This document shows positions 33,661 through 47,030 of a DNA stretch of 64,000 nucleotides, one piece after another. The stretch's first letter is position 1, and each line of letters begins with the position of its first letter. Under the pieces are notes generated by a model. That model made no database searches and was not told the DNA's origin. It worked only from the letters and a program-made list of their open reading frames with translations. Source of the stretch: Paramacrobiotus metropolitanus (taxonomy: Eukaryota; Tardigrada; Eutardigrada; Parachela; Macrobiotidae); contig NW_026570229.1 in assembly GCF_019649055.1 (NCBI RefSeq), positions 1,116,001 to 1,180,000 on the forward strand. The letters run 5' to 3'. The position numbers were made by a program, and so were the translations under genes.

Positions 33661-34695
33661 ATGACAAATTACCATGCACTCCAAATCTGTCAATTACCCT
33701 GCAGTTTTGGTAATTTTGAAATTATTAGAATTACGCGCACGGAAAGTTTGGAATTATTGGAATCATCGTGCAAAAACACCTTCCAGCTGCTGATTGTCAC
33801 TGATGAGGAAAACCTCTGTTATGCCATTTTCAATTACAAGGAAATTTCCTGGATAAATTACACAGCAGTTTCTGATCATGCGAGATCTGATCATCAAGCG
33901 CGGGTAAATATTTCATGTGTTCAGCAAAAACTTCCAGATGCACCGCATACTGGAATACTGTTGTTCACCAAAACGTTTGGCTGCCAAAACAACGAAATCA
34001 TCCATCTCCATCATTTACCGACCTGCAGTTTTGCGTTTTGATTCCACACGTCCTAAGGTCACTTTGGTGGAGACTCGAGATTATGAACTCGTAGTTCTAT
34101 TATCGTTCTCAAGACGATTTTGGTATCTGCAATTGAAATTTGCCGCCAAACTGGTTGAGCAAAAGTCAAAGCTATTAATCGGCAAAAATTTTTGTGCTGG
34201 GAAAACATGAATCGCTCAAAAAGCCCACTTAATGTCTCGGTCGTTCAAACGTTTTGGCGACCTGCAGTATGCCTCATCTTTTAAATTAGTATTTCATTCC
34301 CTTTTCGAAGGTTTGATTTAGGTTTTATGTAGGTCGGGTTTAGCGGCGGTTATGGCGCTGGATTTTGGGAGTTCGCTCCATTCTCACACAACCGTACGAT
34401 TGATGCACTGTCTAACGTCGATTACACCGGTCGGTATATCTTCCGCATTGACAAAGAAATTCAGCCCGCTGGATGCGCTGGAATAGCTCCTAGTAAGTTG
34501 CCCTTATTTTTTCTCGGGCGGTTAGCTGGTCTGCAATATTCTACTCACTTTTTTACAGACGGTAGAGCATACCATGCACCCGGTAGCGGGGACATGCTGG
34601 GCGGGGAGATATCAACGTCACCGGTCCGTGTTTTTAACCGATCAGTCAGATTCGGTGTAAATTCGGGCAGGCCGAATCACCCGGCTTCTGCGTAA
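33661..34695 (+). CDS. 3' part of a nidogen (NIDO) domain gene
   Basis: The exon ending at 33903 reads NTFQLLIVTDEENLCYAIFN, the core NIDO pattern. It splices in phase 0 to 34333-34492 (VGFSGGYGAG ... LSNVDYTGRYIFRID), which completes the NIDO motif. That exon splices in phase 1 to 34559-34695, which ends HPASA-stop. The first exon here may begin at 33729 after an ATTATTAG acceptor; its 5' partner exons are not identified. NIDO domains occur in extracellular matrix and secreted adhesion proteins such as nidogen. The short tail after the domain suggests a small secreted protein. Confidence 0.7.
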
Positions 34696-34762
34696 ATCGC
34701 GTAAAAGCCAGGTGCAGAATTCTAGTGATGTTCAGACCGGTTGGCTCTAATTCGCATAGTAC

Positions 34763-35010
34763 GTCCAAGTTAAGGCATTAGTGAAGCTGTAGACCACCAC
34801 TCGAGTGGTTCCCTTGGTTCTGAACCAATTGGGCCAATAGAGAAACGCTGACGTTAAATAGATCCACGTGACCCAAAGAACCACACTGAACCGCCGTAGA
34901 ACCACAACTGTACCCCACAACTGAACCACGTATGTTGTAACTCGCCAACGCACTGCCGCATTACCGCTCTCCTGCTGCGAACCAGTGAACCACTAATGCC
35001 TTACTTGGAC
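34763..35010. mobile_element. Small MITE-like inverted-repeat element
   Basis: The ends match as inverted repeats (GTCCAAGTTAAGGCATTAGT and GTCCAAGTAAGGCATTAGT). It is 248 bp with repeated GAACCAC words inside and is not coding. The target duplication is unclear. Confidence 0.6.
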
Positions 35011-35103
35011 ACTTTCTCAAAGGTTTATACACTAAGAACCACTTCACCATATGCTATTAAAACCAGGGCGCTACCCACTGGAAACCGAGATACGGCTGAA
35101 AAA

Positions 35104-35174
35104 GGCGCCGATGGGGAATCGAACCCCGGCTACGTCGTTAGATCCGCGTAGGCAGTACCACTGCACCACGGCGC
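35104..35174 (-). tRNA. tRNA-like gene or tRNA pseudogene
   Basis: On the minus strand a 71-nt segment has a Pol III A box (TGGTGCAGTGG) and B box (GGTTCGATTCC). It has an acceptor stem with six of seven pairs (GCGCCGT / TCGGCGC) and a T arm (GGGG TTCGATT CCCC). The anticodon arm is odd: CTACG pairs with CGTAG but encloses 12 nt, with a possible inner 2-bp extension and a bulged A. If that fold is right the loop is GATCTAA. The isotype is not assigned. It could be a degenerate tRNA or the head of a tRNA-derived SINE. Confidence 0.55.
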
Positions 35175-36519
35175 AATACGTTGAAATCCTTTGAAAGACT
35201 TTATCGCTGTACGTGAGCCGCTTCTCCGCTCACACTATGCTTTTTCTGCAGGTCAAATACCAAATACTTCAAACACCGAACCGAATATCCGTCAGTAGTG
35301 CAAAAATGTAACGGAAGGCTATGTTGTGAAGACTCAACAGCCGGTGGAAAACCGGCTTCCAAATTTTGACAAGCCAGCACATCCGCCATGGAACAGCACG
35401 TTACGAATGTAATACTTAACTATCCCTGATATATATTATTTGTTCGTCGTTTTCAGCCCCAATTAAAACCATTACGACACCTTACACTAACCCGCACATT
35501 AATATTGAGTGGATATAAATTCAGTTTTGCTAATGCGGACTCATTTTTTCGCTGCACAAGCTCGCCGGGCTAAAGAAAAAGAGACTCGCGTTGAATAAAA
35601 TATACTCTGGTCTTCGATTAAAGAATGCGAGTATTTAAAATCATTTCTAAAAAAAAATTAAGAGCAGCTCGTCATCGTAAATGCCCGCATTTCGTTTGGC
35701 TACATCAGTATTTAACTGTGTATGAGCAGACGAACTCTGTCCGAGCAAGTAGTGTCCAATTGTCCATCGTGCTAAGCACTAACATCGCGCTCAGTATGCA
35801 TTACCTCTACCATTACTTTACGTGATGAAACTCCGGACCGGCTTTCATAGTGTACAGATACATCGGTTGAGCTGTATGACAACAGTAAAAAAGGTAATTT
35901 TTTAATGTATTAAGTACCACCACAGTGGGTGATTGCATTTGGTGACGCATGAATACATGTCATCGCGCAAGTTGCAAGACTGTACCAAGACCTACAATCC
36001 AGTGCTGGCGTCTGCTTTAATAATTATCAGGTGCTGACAAATCACGGGCTTTACTGTAAACTCATTTTGGATGGAAGCACCGGCACTTATACAACGCGAG
36101 CACCTTGTAAACAACGTTGCCATGAAATCGGTGTCTTCCTCCTCTTAACTGTAATCACAGAACTTTGGAAATTGATCGCTCCGATTCGCTCGTCCAAGGA
36201 CAATACGACTGTACATACATGAGTCATCTGTATCGCAGTGATATTATTATACAGTATTGGCGGAAACACAGCCGGCAACTTCGCGTCTGCAGCAGCAGTA
36301 TACTGCATAAAAATATGATCGGCCAGTCGATTGCTTCTTGGATCGATGATATCGTCAGCCTAACCTCTTACTCAGAGTGCCGGAACAGCCAATCGAGAGC
36401 GCAGGAACCCGCCACTACTCTAGATTAGACCCTGCAGTTTTTCACCTTAGTCCGTGAATTTTTTTGCTTGGACTGCACTAACAATTCCTGTTTTAATTTC
36501 CTCACGAATTGTTGCGATC
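35175..36519. other. Region upstream of F1
   Basis: No exon is supported. The last 120 bp (about 36400-36519) resemble the region before F2 (about 42870-42958): both contain GGAACC, CTAGATTAGA/CTGATTAGAT and a T-rich stretch ahead of the ATG. Probably a duplicated promoter. Confidence 0.4.
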
Positions 36520-39500
36520 ATGGTGAAGTTCTACAAGACCATCCAACGTTTCCTCCGCCGAGATCTGGACTGGGCATATCAGGAAACCCTGATGGAATCA
36601 TGTTTTGTCATCTTCTTTGCTTACTACATGGCATGTCTCAGCTCTGGTTTCCGGATCTTCCCGGAACGGCAGTCCAGCTGCATGGAAGTGAGCGAGTCCA
36701 CCACACTGAACACAACGTCTCTGCCAGGCGGCGCAGTAAGTAAATTAGGACCATGACTTGTACTCGTATATTATAATAATAGCATCTGATTTGGCCACTT
36801 TGACATACGTTATGTCCAGCCGTGTTTTCGTTGTACGTAATAGGGATTGTTATAAGACTAAGTAGTAATTAGTATTCCTTATAAATGTTCTTTTGTTGCA
36901 CACCTAAGAATAGCGAAGGCGTCGAAAGGAAATTATTGCTTGTATCGTTGTTGTTTGATATTTACCGCACCAGTTCTTTTTAAATTTCGAAATACAGTAT
37001 ATCGTACGGTATGTAGGTACATAGCGAGCTTCGCTCATCGAACATGATCAAATGAATAACTTGTCCCAATTATCACGAGACGAGACTGCATGCACAACAC
37101 AGATTTTGTTGAGATATGATTTGCTTTGAAAATTTGGAATACCGTAATAAAACATTCTAATCCAGGAAGTGAAATTCTTTCAGAATTCAAAAGCCCATAA
37201 TTTAAAAAAAATCAAGTGACGGTCCCATAAATTTGACAAGCCAGCAAAAATTATATATGCTACAATACATACGGGACACATGGCAACCATGCAAATGTCT
37301 AATTTTAATTACGTTCAAGATCGTATTTTTTTAATTAACATTAATAACGTGCATATTAATGTTATGAATAATATTGATAATAAATTATGCATAAACAGGT
37401 TAATATAAGGCATTGCACTGTGGTGTGGGTGATAAGTGTTTTCTAATAAGAACGTTTTCCTAGGCGGTCAACGTATCCTACGGGGATCGGCTTAACTCGA
37501 CCGAAATACAGTTATCTAACCTTTCCCGGAAGCCGGACAAGTTGGTGCACATGATTCCTGTACAACCGGCAGCAACGCCACTGGGCTTTATCGCCGCCTG
37601 TGTCACTTCCGGCCTGGCAACCATCTTGGCAGTTTCCCTGGCTTGTTCGCTAATGGTCAACCGGCAGTGGCGCTACTCTATCGGGCAGCTCCATATGCCA
37701 TACTGCCGCAAAATCACGGTATTCTTCGGTTACGGGAATAAGGCCGAGGGCGTGGCGGATTTCCTGGACGCCAGGTATCATCCTCTGCGAGTTGCACTGA
37801 ATGCGGTGGTACTGGTGGTCATGTGGTTCTGTTTGGTAATGTTGTGCTACTTCATGGCGATGATGCCTGTACTGCTGTCCGAGTTGCTTTTGACCCAGCT
37901 GATCATCAGTGTGTTCGGCCCAGAAAGCGAATTTCCGTACCGTATCCTTGTCGCTTGCTTTCTATGCGTCCATTCGACTGGCAGAATTTGGGGATTATGG
38001 ACACAAAAAGCATATTTTTCGTGCATTAATGACGACATCAGGTGAAGTATGCGGTAGTGAAAAAAATATTGTTATAATTTTTTGTCAGTTATCTTAAGTC
38101 GCTAACTAATCACTATTAGGAAATACATAATCACATTTACTGAAGGAAGGTTTTAAAGACCGTGCCAGATCAGTTAGGTTAATGAGCCTATGTTACAGCG
38201 AGGTCTACGGTTGGAAGATTTTCCGCGCCGAACGCATGAAGGAGCCGAAATTCCCTCCACTACCGTCGTCGTTCCAGAAGAAGTCCCGCGGTCCATATTT
38301 GCATAGCGGACCGAATATCATCAAGCAGATGCAGGTGGGAGCAGCTTCTTTCCTTTTTATCATCGTTACAATGAAGGCGTGGCCAATATGCGCTAAGTTC
38401 CTCCATGTGGGCCATTGGAAAAGCGTATCAAATTTGGAAGATTGGGCTAATTACTTTATTGTTACGGAGAGACCAACTGCCGATTGCTGTGGGTGTGATT
38501 GTGAACTCCCAACAGTAAGAAAAAGCAAGAGCATTGCAGTTTTGTGAATTATGTATTACGATAAAAGTTAAAAGTATGAAAATTAAAAAGATTTCAAACC
38601 AGAAAATTCCTTTAGCTACCCTAGAAATTAAAGGAAGCTGCGCTGTAAAATAAATTACTATAAAATACGTAAAGGTTTACACCAAACTCAGAAAAACCTA
38701 AAGAAGAAAAATTCTATATTACATAACGCACTCTATAAACGAAAGGAAATCTGGAAACTTTCAGACCCGTAAAAGAATTCGTAGATCTTTACAAGTAAAG
38801 GAAAACAGCAGCCAAAAAGATGCGATTAACGGTTAATTTGATGTTTTAGAGATATAAACCGGGAGCCGCTATGCTGTCGTACTGGGCATGCCAAGTATCC
38901 GAGCAATTCGTTTCCGAGAATGATACGAGCTCCATTTCTTCAGCGAGGACTTTGTTGGCTACCGCTTACACAGTTGGATGGCCGTTGGTCTGGAGCGGAA
39001 CATTACTGCTCCTTAGTGGTTTACCTTGCGCTCTCGTGTGCACTTGCGGTGGATTGATTGCTATCATGATACTGGATGCGAACCTCTTTGAAGGCTGGAA
39101 AAAGACTTTTAACCCGACTGTCAGCCGATCAAATAGGAATGCGGAACAAGATGCGGAAGAAGCAGGGTATAGTATACATTTCGCATTGGTTTTTTTGCCA
39201 GATATTTTTAAATTTGTGAATTTACGAGTATACAATTTTAGTACTACTCTGTACTCTAGGATAACATGACCAAAACGATACTGTTTTTACTTGTAGTCGA
39301 ACTGCTGACCTAGTGCTTTAAGGGATCTTTTAGCTGTGTAGGTTGAAACGAGATTTAAGGTTTCCAAAAAACAGCATAATTTCACATGTACCAGATGCAG
39401 AAATCCGTATGTTAGGCGTTAGGATCGCTGCGTACGTACGTAAGAAATCATAATAACCGCAAGTAAAGTTAAACATTCGTAGGTTGAACACTGCTTGACC

Positions 39501-40170
39501 AGTTTCTGAATGAAACTGCACAGTAATTTTGCGCTCATGGCAAACTGGCAGAACAGTAAGCATAGAAAGCTTCTCATGATTTTCGATCAATAACGTGAAA
39601 TTTCGGTGTGACTCCTCAATATAAAATAACTTCAACATAATGAAATTTACATGAGATGATGAGAATAACATGATTCGTTTGTCTGCTTATAATTTCAGAG
39701 ATGACGCACATCCACAGCCGACGAATACATTCAATATGACGAAGTTCTATGCGTTCTGTGGGGGCGTCTTTCCAGAAGCCATGAAATGGACGGTGACCCA
39801 GCTAAAGGATCTGAACCAGGAGCGTTCAACCATGTCGGAAGAAGCATATTTCTCGGTGATGGATAGCATATTTCTTGGAGCACTAGCGATCAGCCGCGAA
39901 TTGCACTTTTGCGTGTGTGCATCGTGGGGCGAATGCGTGCTGTACCCGCTAATTGCCCTTAGTCCCTACTTGTGGTGCTCGTATCTGCCGACAACGCTGG
40001 TGGAAGTTTTCTTGCCGGAACACCTCCAACTGCCCGGCTTGCTGTTGCTGCTAACCGGCATCTTGTTGTGGGCATATCGTTTACTGGTGCAGGCGATCCG
40101 AGCGCCGCACTCTTGCCGCAATTGCATGCCAGCCGAAAGCCAGGACCTTGAGACAGAGGAGACAAATTGA
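36520..40170 (+). CDS. F1: unrecognised multi-pass membrane protein, 639 aa
   Basis: Five exons: 36520-36735, 37464-38041, 38178-38514, 38850-39166 and 39699-40170, phases 0, 2, 0, 2, all GT-AG, 640 codons with stop. I see about nine hydrophobic segments: one in exon 1, three or four in exon 2, one in exon 3, two in exon 4 and two in exon 5. Family signatures are ACFLCVHSTGRIWGLW at the end of exon 2, a W-P-C-F-HW pattern in exon 3, AMLSYW opening exon 4, and CASWGE plus HLQLPGLLLLLTG in exon 5. The start is chosen by alignment with F2 (ATCATGGTGAAGTTC); an in-frame ATG also exists at 36454. The tail is acidic (ETEETN). Function unknown; a channel, receptor or transporter is possible, and I recognise no family. 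Confidence 0.85.
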
Positions 40171-42958
40171 AAGGGCGACCTTTGGAGTTTGAGCTATTCG
40201 TGGCACCGTCAGCAGCCGACGCGAGAGCATTTACTCCATTCTGAAAAAGGATTACATGCGTGTCAGCGGCTACGATTTTCAAGTCGAAGTTCTTGCTATT
40301 TTAATTGAAATTGCACCCCAACGAGATTTTTATCTATTGCTTTTAACTCTTATGAGCAGTGCAGCTGGTTTGAGTGACCGCTTTCTGTTTGGCGATTGTT
40401 TTTGTTTCAATAGTAACTCTGTCGTTCATAGGAGTACCTATGGAGGACGGAACTGGCCGGAAATGGCAATTCTATCTGATCTAAATCAACTCTTTTTCCG
40501 AGAATGTTATTTTCGTCCTAATATTTTGTTAATTCATGTGCAATAGCCGTGCTTGTTTAAGATTGTTTAATTGTGCTTCGAACTGCGTTATTTATTATTA
40601 TCCTCGAGTTATTTGCTTCGGTATCCTTGAATTAGCTTGCCTATCGATTGTTAATTCAGAATGTTATTAGTTTTCAAGTTTTCCGAATATGTGCGGATCG
40701 AATGTACAGTAATTTTCCGAAATTAAAAACACAGTTTTAATCTCTGGTTTGCGCTTGGCATATCAACAAAGCCTTTGTGGCTGATTTTTACAAAGAAGCT
40801 ATTTTTAAGACGTAAATCGAAAAGGCTGCGGTTCAAAAAATTGTTTACAGCTTTCTTGTACGGAGGTATTTCCCACTTCCAGAAATGGATAACGGTATAT
40901 TGCATTTTTATGACGACTGTTTGTTGACGTAACTTGTAAGCCGCCAACGTAAATCCAGTGCCGGTTAGCCGCATCGCCTACGATCACGTTGGTCTCATAA
41001 TATGATAGAAGGATAAGTAATTTCTAAATGAGATTTGATGATTTAATTTGCGACCACACATGCATTACATGCAGTCTGGAATTTACTGCAATCTGCATCC
41101 TGGATCGGAAAACGTTAAAAAAGACTTTGTCAATGTGCAAGCAATGTACTGGTCTAACAGCGGTAGTAGGACTGAGAGTCTGAGATGGATAAGGTGTGTG
41201 AACTACAGCCGTTGATCTTTGTAGCTACAGATCGAGCGCCATTTTTGCTCCACACCAACATCGAATCACGGAGAGCTTGTGCGACCCCCGATGCGGCTTT
41301 ACTATGCGGTGGGGCATCGCGCGGCTCGCTATTTTGTCCATGGTATACGACCACACGTCAGCGAAAGTCAACTGTAATATTCAAAAAGAAAATCGGCATA
41401 TTATTTGTATGTACAAGATCCGTCTGGTGTCTGCATGGTTGGCCGGAAACCGGGTTGCCTATGTAAGGCGCTTCACACCCGCCTTGCGCTGTCTGTCATT
41501 ACAATATGCCAACAAAAAAGATTCTTTCTGTTGGGCGGCGTTTTCTGCACGGCGAGTAACCTCACCCTGGATTTTTACAATAAAACTTCAAACTCCCCCT
41601 GTACACACTGGTTGGTGTTGTTTAGGTGAGATCTCGCATGTACAAATGACTTCCTCTTTGATAAGTAACACACGCTCGGCATCCCCGGCTGAATTAGCGC
41701 CGGTACGGGATCGAATGTTACTTCGCAGCGTCTTTTGCCTTTCTAAGAGTTCGGAATTCGAGCTGCATGATTAAATATTTTTTCGGCTTTTTCGTGGAAA
41801 TGTGCACTGTGTTTTCTGCTCCGTTTTTATTTCAGATGTTTGAAGCGCTAACAGCAATCGAAGTTTATCATGTAGTCCTGCTACGCTTCACTCGCGCAGT
41901 TCCGCGGTAAACTAGTGCGCTTTCTTATTAAATTAATTTATTTTGCGTCCTGATTGCGCTATTTTACTTTCCGCCCCGATTGTGGAGGCGCAAAGTGATT
42001 TCGTAAATTAAATGGAAGCCTCTGTTGCAGGTACGATAAGACAACCTTCCATAAGAAAATATTTCATTGTCATTTTGGATAACGATACTAACAACTTTGC
42101 GTCGAGCGGACAAAAACTGTGCCAAGAAAATGTTACAGGGTTCGGCCAAATGCGACACTCATTTAAACTGCTTTTCAGTTTTTCTTCACAAGTATTTCTT
42201 GCAAGTCCACGATCCTTATTGTGCTGCTAATTTTCGGAGACACCTACAGATCACTACAGCGGCGGGCAATGTATGTCTAATATAGTGTTCTGTACATACA
42301 GTAGTACAAACTACTAACTCCTGCATCGCTATAAAACTGCTTGGCAGAAATGTGAAACCTTTGATACCGCAGTGTTCGAAATTACGCTTTCTAATGCCGG
42401 GGCTGATGATGAGCGTGCAACATTGCAAGGTGCAAAATACAACCCGTTACGCTGGTTCGATATGTCCGTCGGCTTTAGCAGTTACGGATCAACTGTTGAT
42501 TGTCGATTAGATCATGGAACCTACTATAACATCATGGAACCTACTCTTTCTCGATGGATGCACCGGAAGGCGGAAACCACGAAAAATTGTTGCAATAAGC
42601 TTCCTTCTCCTGACTGCACAATCACAAAATACATATACGCAATCGATCGCAAATTACCTTGGCCGTCAGTATTACGGTTAAGTTATGTATATCATACATA
42701 CTGTGTAATCCGCAACCTACTCTGTAATTAGACAGTACTGTACAATGTGACCGGCAACGGCAACAGCAGCAAAACTTCCCATCAGTCGACTAGTTTTAGA
42801 TCGATGGCGTTGGCGTTGTTTCGATAGATTAGCGCAGCTGTATGATATACAAGTAATGCGGGAACCTACTCCTGATTAGATCCTTCCGTTTTCATCTAAT
42901 TTATCTTTTTATACTACGCTAATGTTTATTATTTGAATCGTCTAAAACTGTCACAATC
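40171..42958. other. Intergenic between F1 and F2, no gene seen
   Basis: Overlapping open frames at 41154-41774 on both strands lack splice sites or motifs. The last about 90 bp resemble the F1 promoter region. Confidence 0.4.
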
Positions 42959-44539
42959 ATGGTGAAGTTCACCAGGACCATCCAAGATCTCCTTGGCCGA
43001 GATCTGGACTTGGCATATCAGGAAACCCTGGTCGAGTCCTCCTTTGTCATCTTCGTTGCTTACTACATTTCCTTGAGTTTCGGCTTTCGTGTCTTCCCAG
43101 AATCACAGAGCGGTCGCAAGGATCTCACTATAAGCAGTATCACGCCTTTGGATACAACAACGTCACAGCAGTCTGGCTTTGTGAGTAATTTCTTTATAAA
43201 GTAACTGTATACAGTAGTACAGTATATCTAATTCGATTTCTGGGCTCATTTACGATTGAGCAGTGTTTGCGTTTCTGTCAAGTATGGTTTTCGAAAAACA
43301 ACATTTTCGTGGTAAAATTAAGTTTGGCACGCCACACAAAAATTTTGAGAATATTAATCAGCTTACTATTATAAAATTACAGTACTGCACATAGAGTGCA
43401 TGTTAAATTTAACGCACCGGTTTTTGTTATTTGGTTCATTTGAGATTTTGCTAAGAAAATCCGGATTTGTCGATTAAATTTTTTCAAAGTAGAATTATTT
43501 TCTTCAAAATTAATGAGGCAAGATTTGTAGCGGGGATCACGCACTCTAGCTCAAGTGTCCGATTAAATCGATAAGCGATAGAAGAGGGCAGGATGTTTAA
43601 AGGGCATGCCGATTTAACCACATCGCCATCTTTGATTAGGTTCAGCGCCAAGTTTTTTAAGAATTTCTTCGGTAAAAAGCGGGCTGTTTAACACCGCACC
43701 GTACCGTGAATTTATGTTCTCTGTCCTCTGATACTTTGCTTTCCCAGACGCTGAGTGAATCCAACCGCTATCGCTATATTTCGTCCGGAATGCCAATGTG
43801 TCCCGCTTCCCAGAAACCATTCATCGCGACAAGCGCGGCTTTCATACAACCAAAATCCGCACCACTGGACCACGCTGCCGCTTCCATTATCGTCGGCATA
43901 GCGACTATTTTGACAGTTTCCCTAGCCGGATCGCTGTAGGTCAACCGGCACTGGCGCTACTCCATTAACCAGCAACATCTACCGGACTGCCGCGCGATCA
44001 CAAAATTCTTCGGCTACTGGAATTACGCTACGGGTGCGCTGGATTTTATGAGAGTCTCGTCTGATCCTGTGCAAACGGCGCTGGACGCGCTATTGGGGAT
44101 TATGTGGATAAGTTCGGTTATGGCAAGCCTGCTCCTCGCGGTAGCGCCCCTCGTCATGGCCGAATTGCTTTTGCCGTTGATCATTCGTGTAGTCGGGCAT
44201 GAAAACGAGTTTCGTTATCACGTCCTTGTTGCTTGCTTTCTGTGCGTTTATTCGACAGGAAGAATTTTGGGATTGTGGACGTCAAAGACTTATTTCTCCT
44301 ACATTGCTAACGGGATCCAGTAAGTGCTACTCAACACGGAAGGCTGTATATAAATATACGGTTTTCGGTTCAATCAAAGTTACAGATTTTCTACCGTCAA
44401 AAATGCTCAAGGCTCGGGGCAAATGTTTTTATTGTTAATGGAAAACGTTATAATGGAAGTGGATTTTTTAATATTTATTTTAACATAATTTAATAATAAT
44501 ATAATAATTTAATATTTAATTTTTTGATATTTATTTTAA

Positions 44540-45160
44540 TTTTTAAATTATTTTTCTTTCATGGTCGAATTTCGGTGACAGTGTGACAGCTGCGCCTACT
44601 TAAGTTACGTCACTACCAAAATATTATTTTTTAATATTATTTTTTAATTCATTTTTCTTTCATGGTCGAATTTCTGTGACAGTGTGACAGCCCCGCCTAC
44701 TTAAGTTACGTCACTACCAAAGTATTAATTTTTAAATCTTAATTTTAATGATTTTCCTTTCATGGTCGAATTTCGGTGACAGTGTGACAGCCCCGCCTAC
44801 TTAAGTTACGTCACTACCAAAATATTATTTTTTAATATTATTTTTTAATTCATTTTTCTTTCATGGTCGAATTTCTGTGACAGTGTGACAGCCCCGCCTA
44901 CTTAAGTTACGTCACTACCAAAGTATTAATTTTTAAATCTTAATTTTAATGATTTTCCTTTCATGGTCGAATTTCGGTGACAGTGTGACAGCCCCGCCTA
45001 CGTAAGTTACGTCACTACCAAAATGTTATTTTTTAATATTATTTTTTAATTTATTTTTCTTTCATGTCCAAATCTTAATTTTAATGATTTTCCTTTCGTG
45101 GTCGAATTTCGGTGACAGTGTGACAGCCCCGCCTATTTATGTTACGTCATAATCAAAGTT
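44540..45160. repeat. 100-bp satellite in a 201-bp higher-order arrangement
   Basis: CATGGTCGAATTTC recurs at 44560, 44661, 44761, 44862 and 44962, with a truncated copy at 45062 and a variant at about 45097. Two subtypes alternate (TTTCGGTGAC and TTTCTGTGAC, with different A/T-rich spacers), giving a 201-bp dimer. Each unit holds GACAGTGTGACAG, a CCGCCTACTTAAG block and GTTACGTCAC, close to a CRE/ATF half-site pair. It lies in the exon 2-3 gap of F2. Confidence 0.88.
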
Positions 45161-46229
45161 TAAGTACAGTAATGAAATAGAAATTAATATTCATGTGGGC
45201 TCTCCTTTAAGAGAACACCTGGACTAATAAGTAGTTACTAGTAACTCGCAAGTCACTTACAAATCTTATAGTATTGGGTGTAGTAAGTACAACACAGATA
45301 ATTGCAATCAGTACTAATAATTACTGATAAAATAATTGCATTAGGACGTCTTTACAACATGAATTGTAATGTCTGCATGAATTTCAAGACTTCAACCAGT
45401 AATCAGCATTCTTCATTTTGCGAAAACTGAAAAGCCACATATCTTTTGCAACACGTGTTTATCACACGATTTCTGCTCGACATTATATACAGAGTACAAT
45501 CGATGATCTTTGCCGTAGGATGAATCTTGGGCCACATCTACGTGTGGGAAGACAGTAAAGATCTACAAACGTTTTGATACACTTGACCTTCTAATAAATA
45601 AAAAGTGCCTACTATAGTTTTTTCAAACTGAAGTAAGTATTACAGTACTACTCGTAGTCCCGTACATACTACATGTAGGTAACAGTAGGTACCAATTTTT
45701 CTCAAGAGTACAAGAGAAGTAGAAACAGGGAAAGAAGATCGATAAAGTACTATGTGCAAAACGATTATCTATTAAGCACGCGCATTTATTAGAAATCCTC
45801 CCCAAAAAATCCTTCTCAAAAAAATGAGCACACCGAAATTCTTACGAAAAACAGCAAACTCGGGAAAAAATAATAATTACTGTACGTTGGATAATTACTA
45901 TTTTTATACGGATTGTTTATACATGTAGTGTGCTGCTACTTCGTTGGACTGAAACAGCAGTATGTTCTCTTACTGCGCACCTTAAATGCTCTACCGTAAT
46001 AAAGTGGGTTTTGCTTCAAGCATACCGTTTGTGGCGCGTGCAAAGTTATAAATTTTCTGTGTCTTAAAGGATTCTGAAAATTCTTCCAACTTAAAAAAAA
46101 CTTTAACGTTTGCAGCGGGAGAGACTGTTACGGGGAACTGCTGCATCGATCTGGTTGAAAAACTAACCAAAGAATGGTAACCAGTTTGGCTTTCAGAAAA
46201 TTTTTTTCCATTAAAGTAGAGTAACATTA
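45161..46229. other. A/T-rich spacer inside the F2 gap
   Basis: No gene and no clear repeat beyond short A/T tracts. Confidence 0.4.
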
Positions 46230-47030
46230 CTGTGCAGCCGAACAAAATGTTGGTCTATTTCTATGAGGCTCTGCGGGTCCGTCCAACCTTTAATTGACAG
46301 CTTCTAGTTTTATTTGAAATAGCAGTTTTCGCTCAATTAAAAAATAGGTAAAACTGACATTATACAAAACTTTGAATTTTTTATAAATTCTTTGGAAAAA
46401 ATGGATGGAGTTGGGGGATGTCCTGGAAACCTACATTAAAATTTGCCCATTCCGTAATATTGCCGTTATTCGACGAAGTATTTCATGGGCATAACCTTTC
46501 TAAAGTATTTTGCGTAGCGAAAATGTTTATTGTTTTTTGTAAAAAACTGTGACCTTTATTAACTGAACGTGTCCGGGTAAAAAACGGAAGGCAAAATTCC
46601 GCACTCAGGACTCTCATAAAATAAGCTAGCGGGAGTTTTGTAAACAAAATTCCTCTCCTACGCTTCAGAAACTGACACGGTTTAAACTTATTTCTATGAA
46701 AGCAATGATTTAGCAACACTAACCAACTGAAAACGATTTATCTGGTTGCAGCCTATTTTGCAGCAAAAAAATTTTCCAAAGATAAGTGAAAAAATCTAAC
46801 AAAAAACTTGCAGTTTTTCGAAAAGTCACAAAAATGCGGTAATTACGTACATAGCTCATTGAGAGCATGGATCACCAGCAACTCTTTTTTCTTTGAAAAG
46901 CAGAACTGTTTTTCGCAAAGTAAATCAATTAAAAAACCTAAAATACGGCTTGCTGGAGAAAAGTGTCACCAGGTTCAAACGTCTGCGGGCAAGACCAAAA
47001 TAAGAGACCGACATTTGTTCGACCACACAG
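46230..47030. mobile_element. MITE-like element B, relative of the 29.6-kb element
   Basis: An 801-bp element with inverted ends (CTGTGCAGCCGAACAAAATG and CTGTGTGGTCGAACAAATG) and TA at both sides (46228-46229, 47031-47032). The end motif CGAACAAAATGT and parts of the interior (TGTCCTGGAAA near the left third) match 29599-30565. Not coding. Confidence 0.75.

Noticed and set aside
41154-41774. Overlapping frames on both strands between F1 and F2
   Set aside because: No splice sites, motifs or family similarity.
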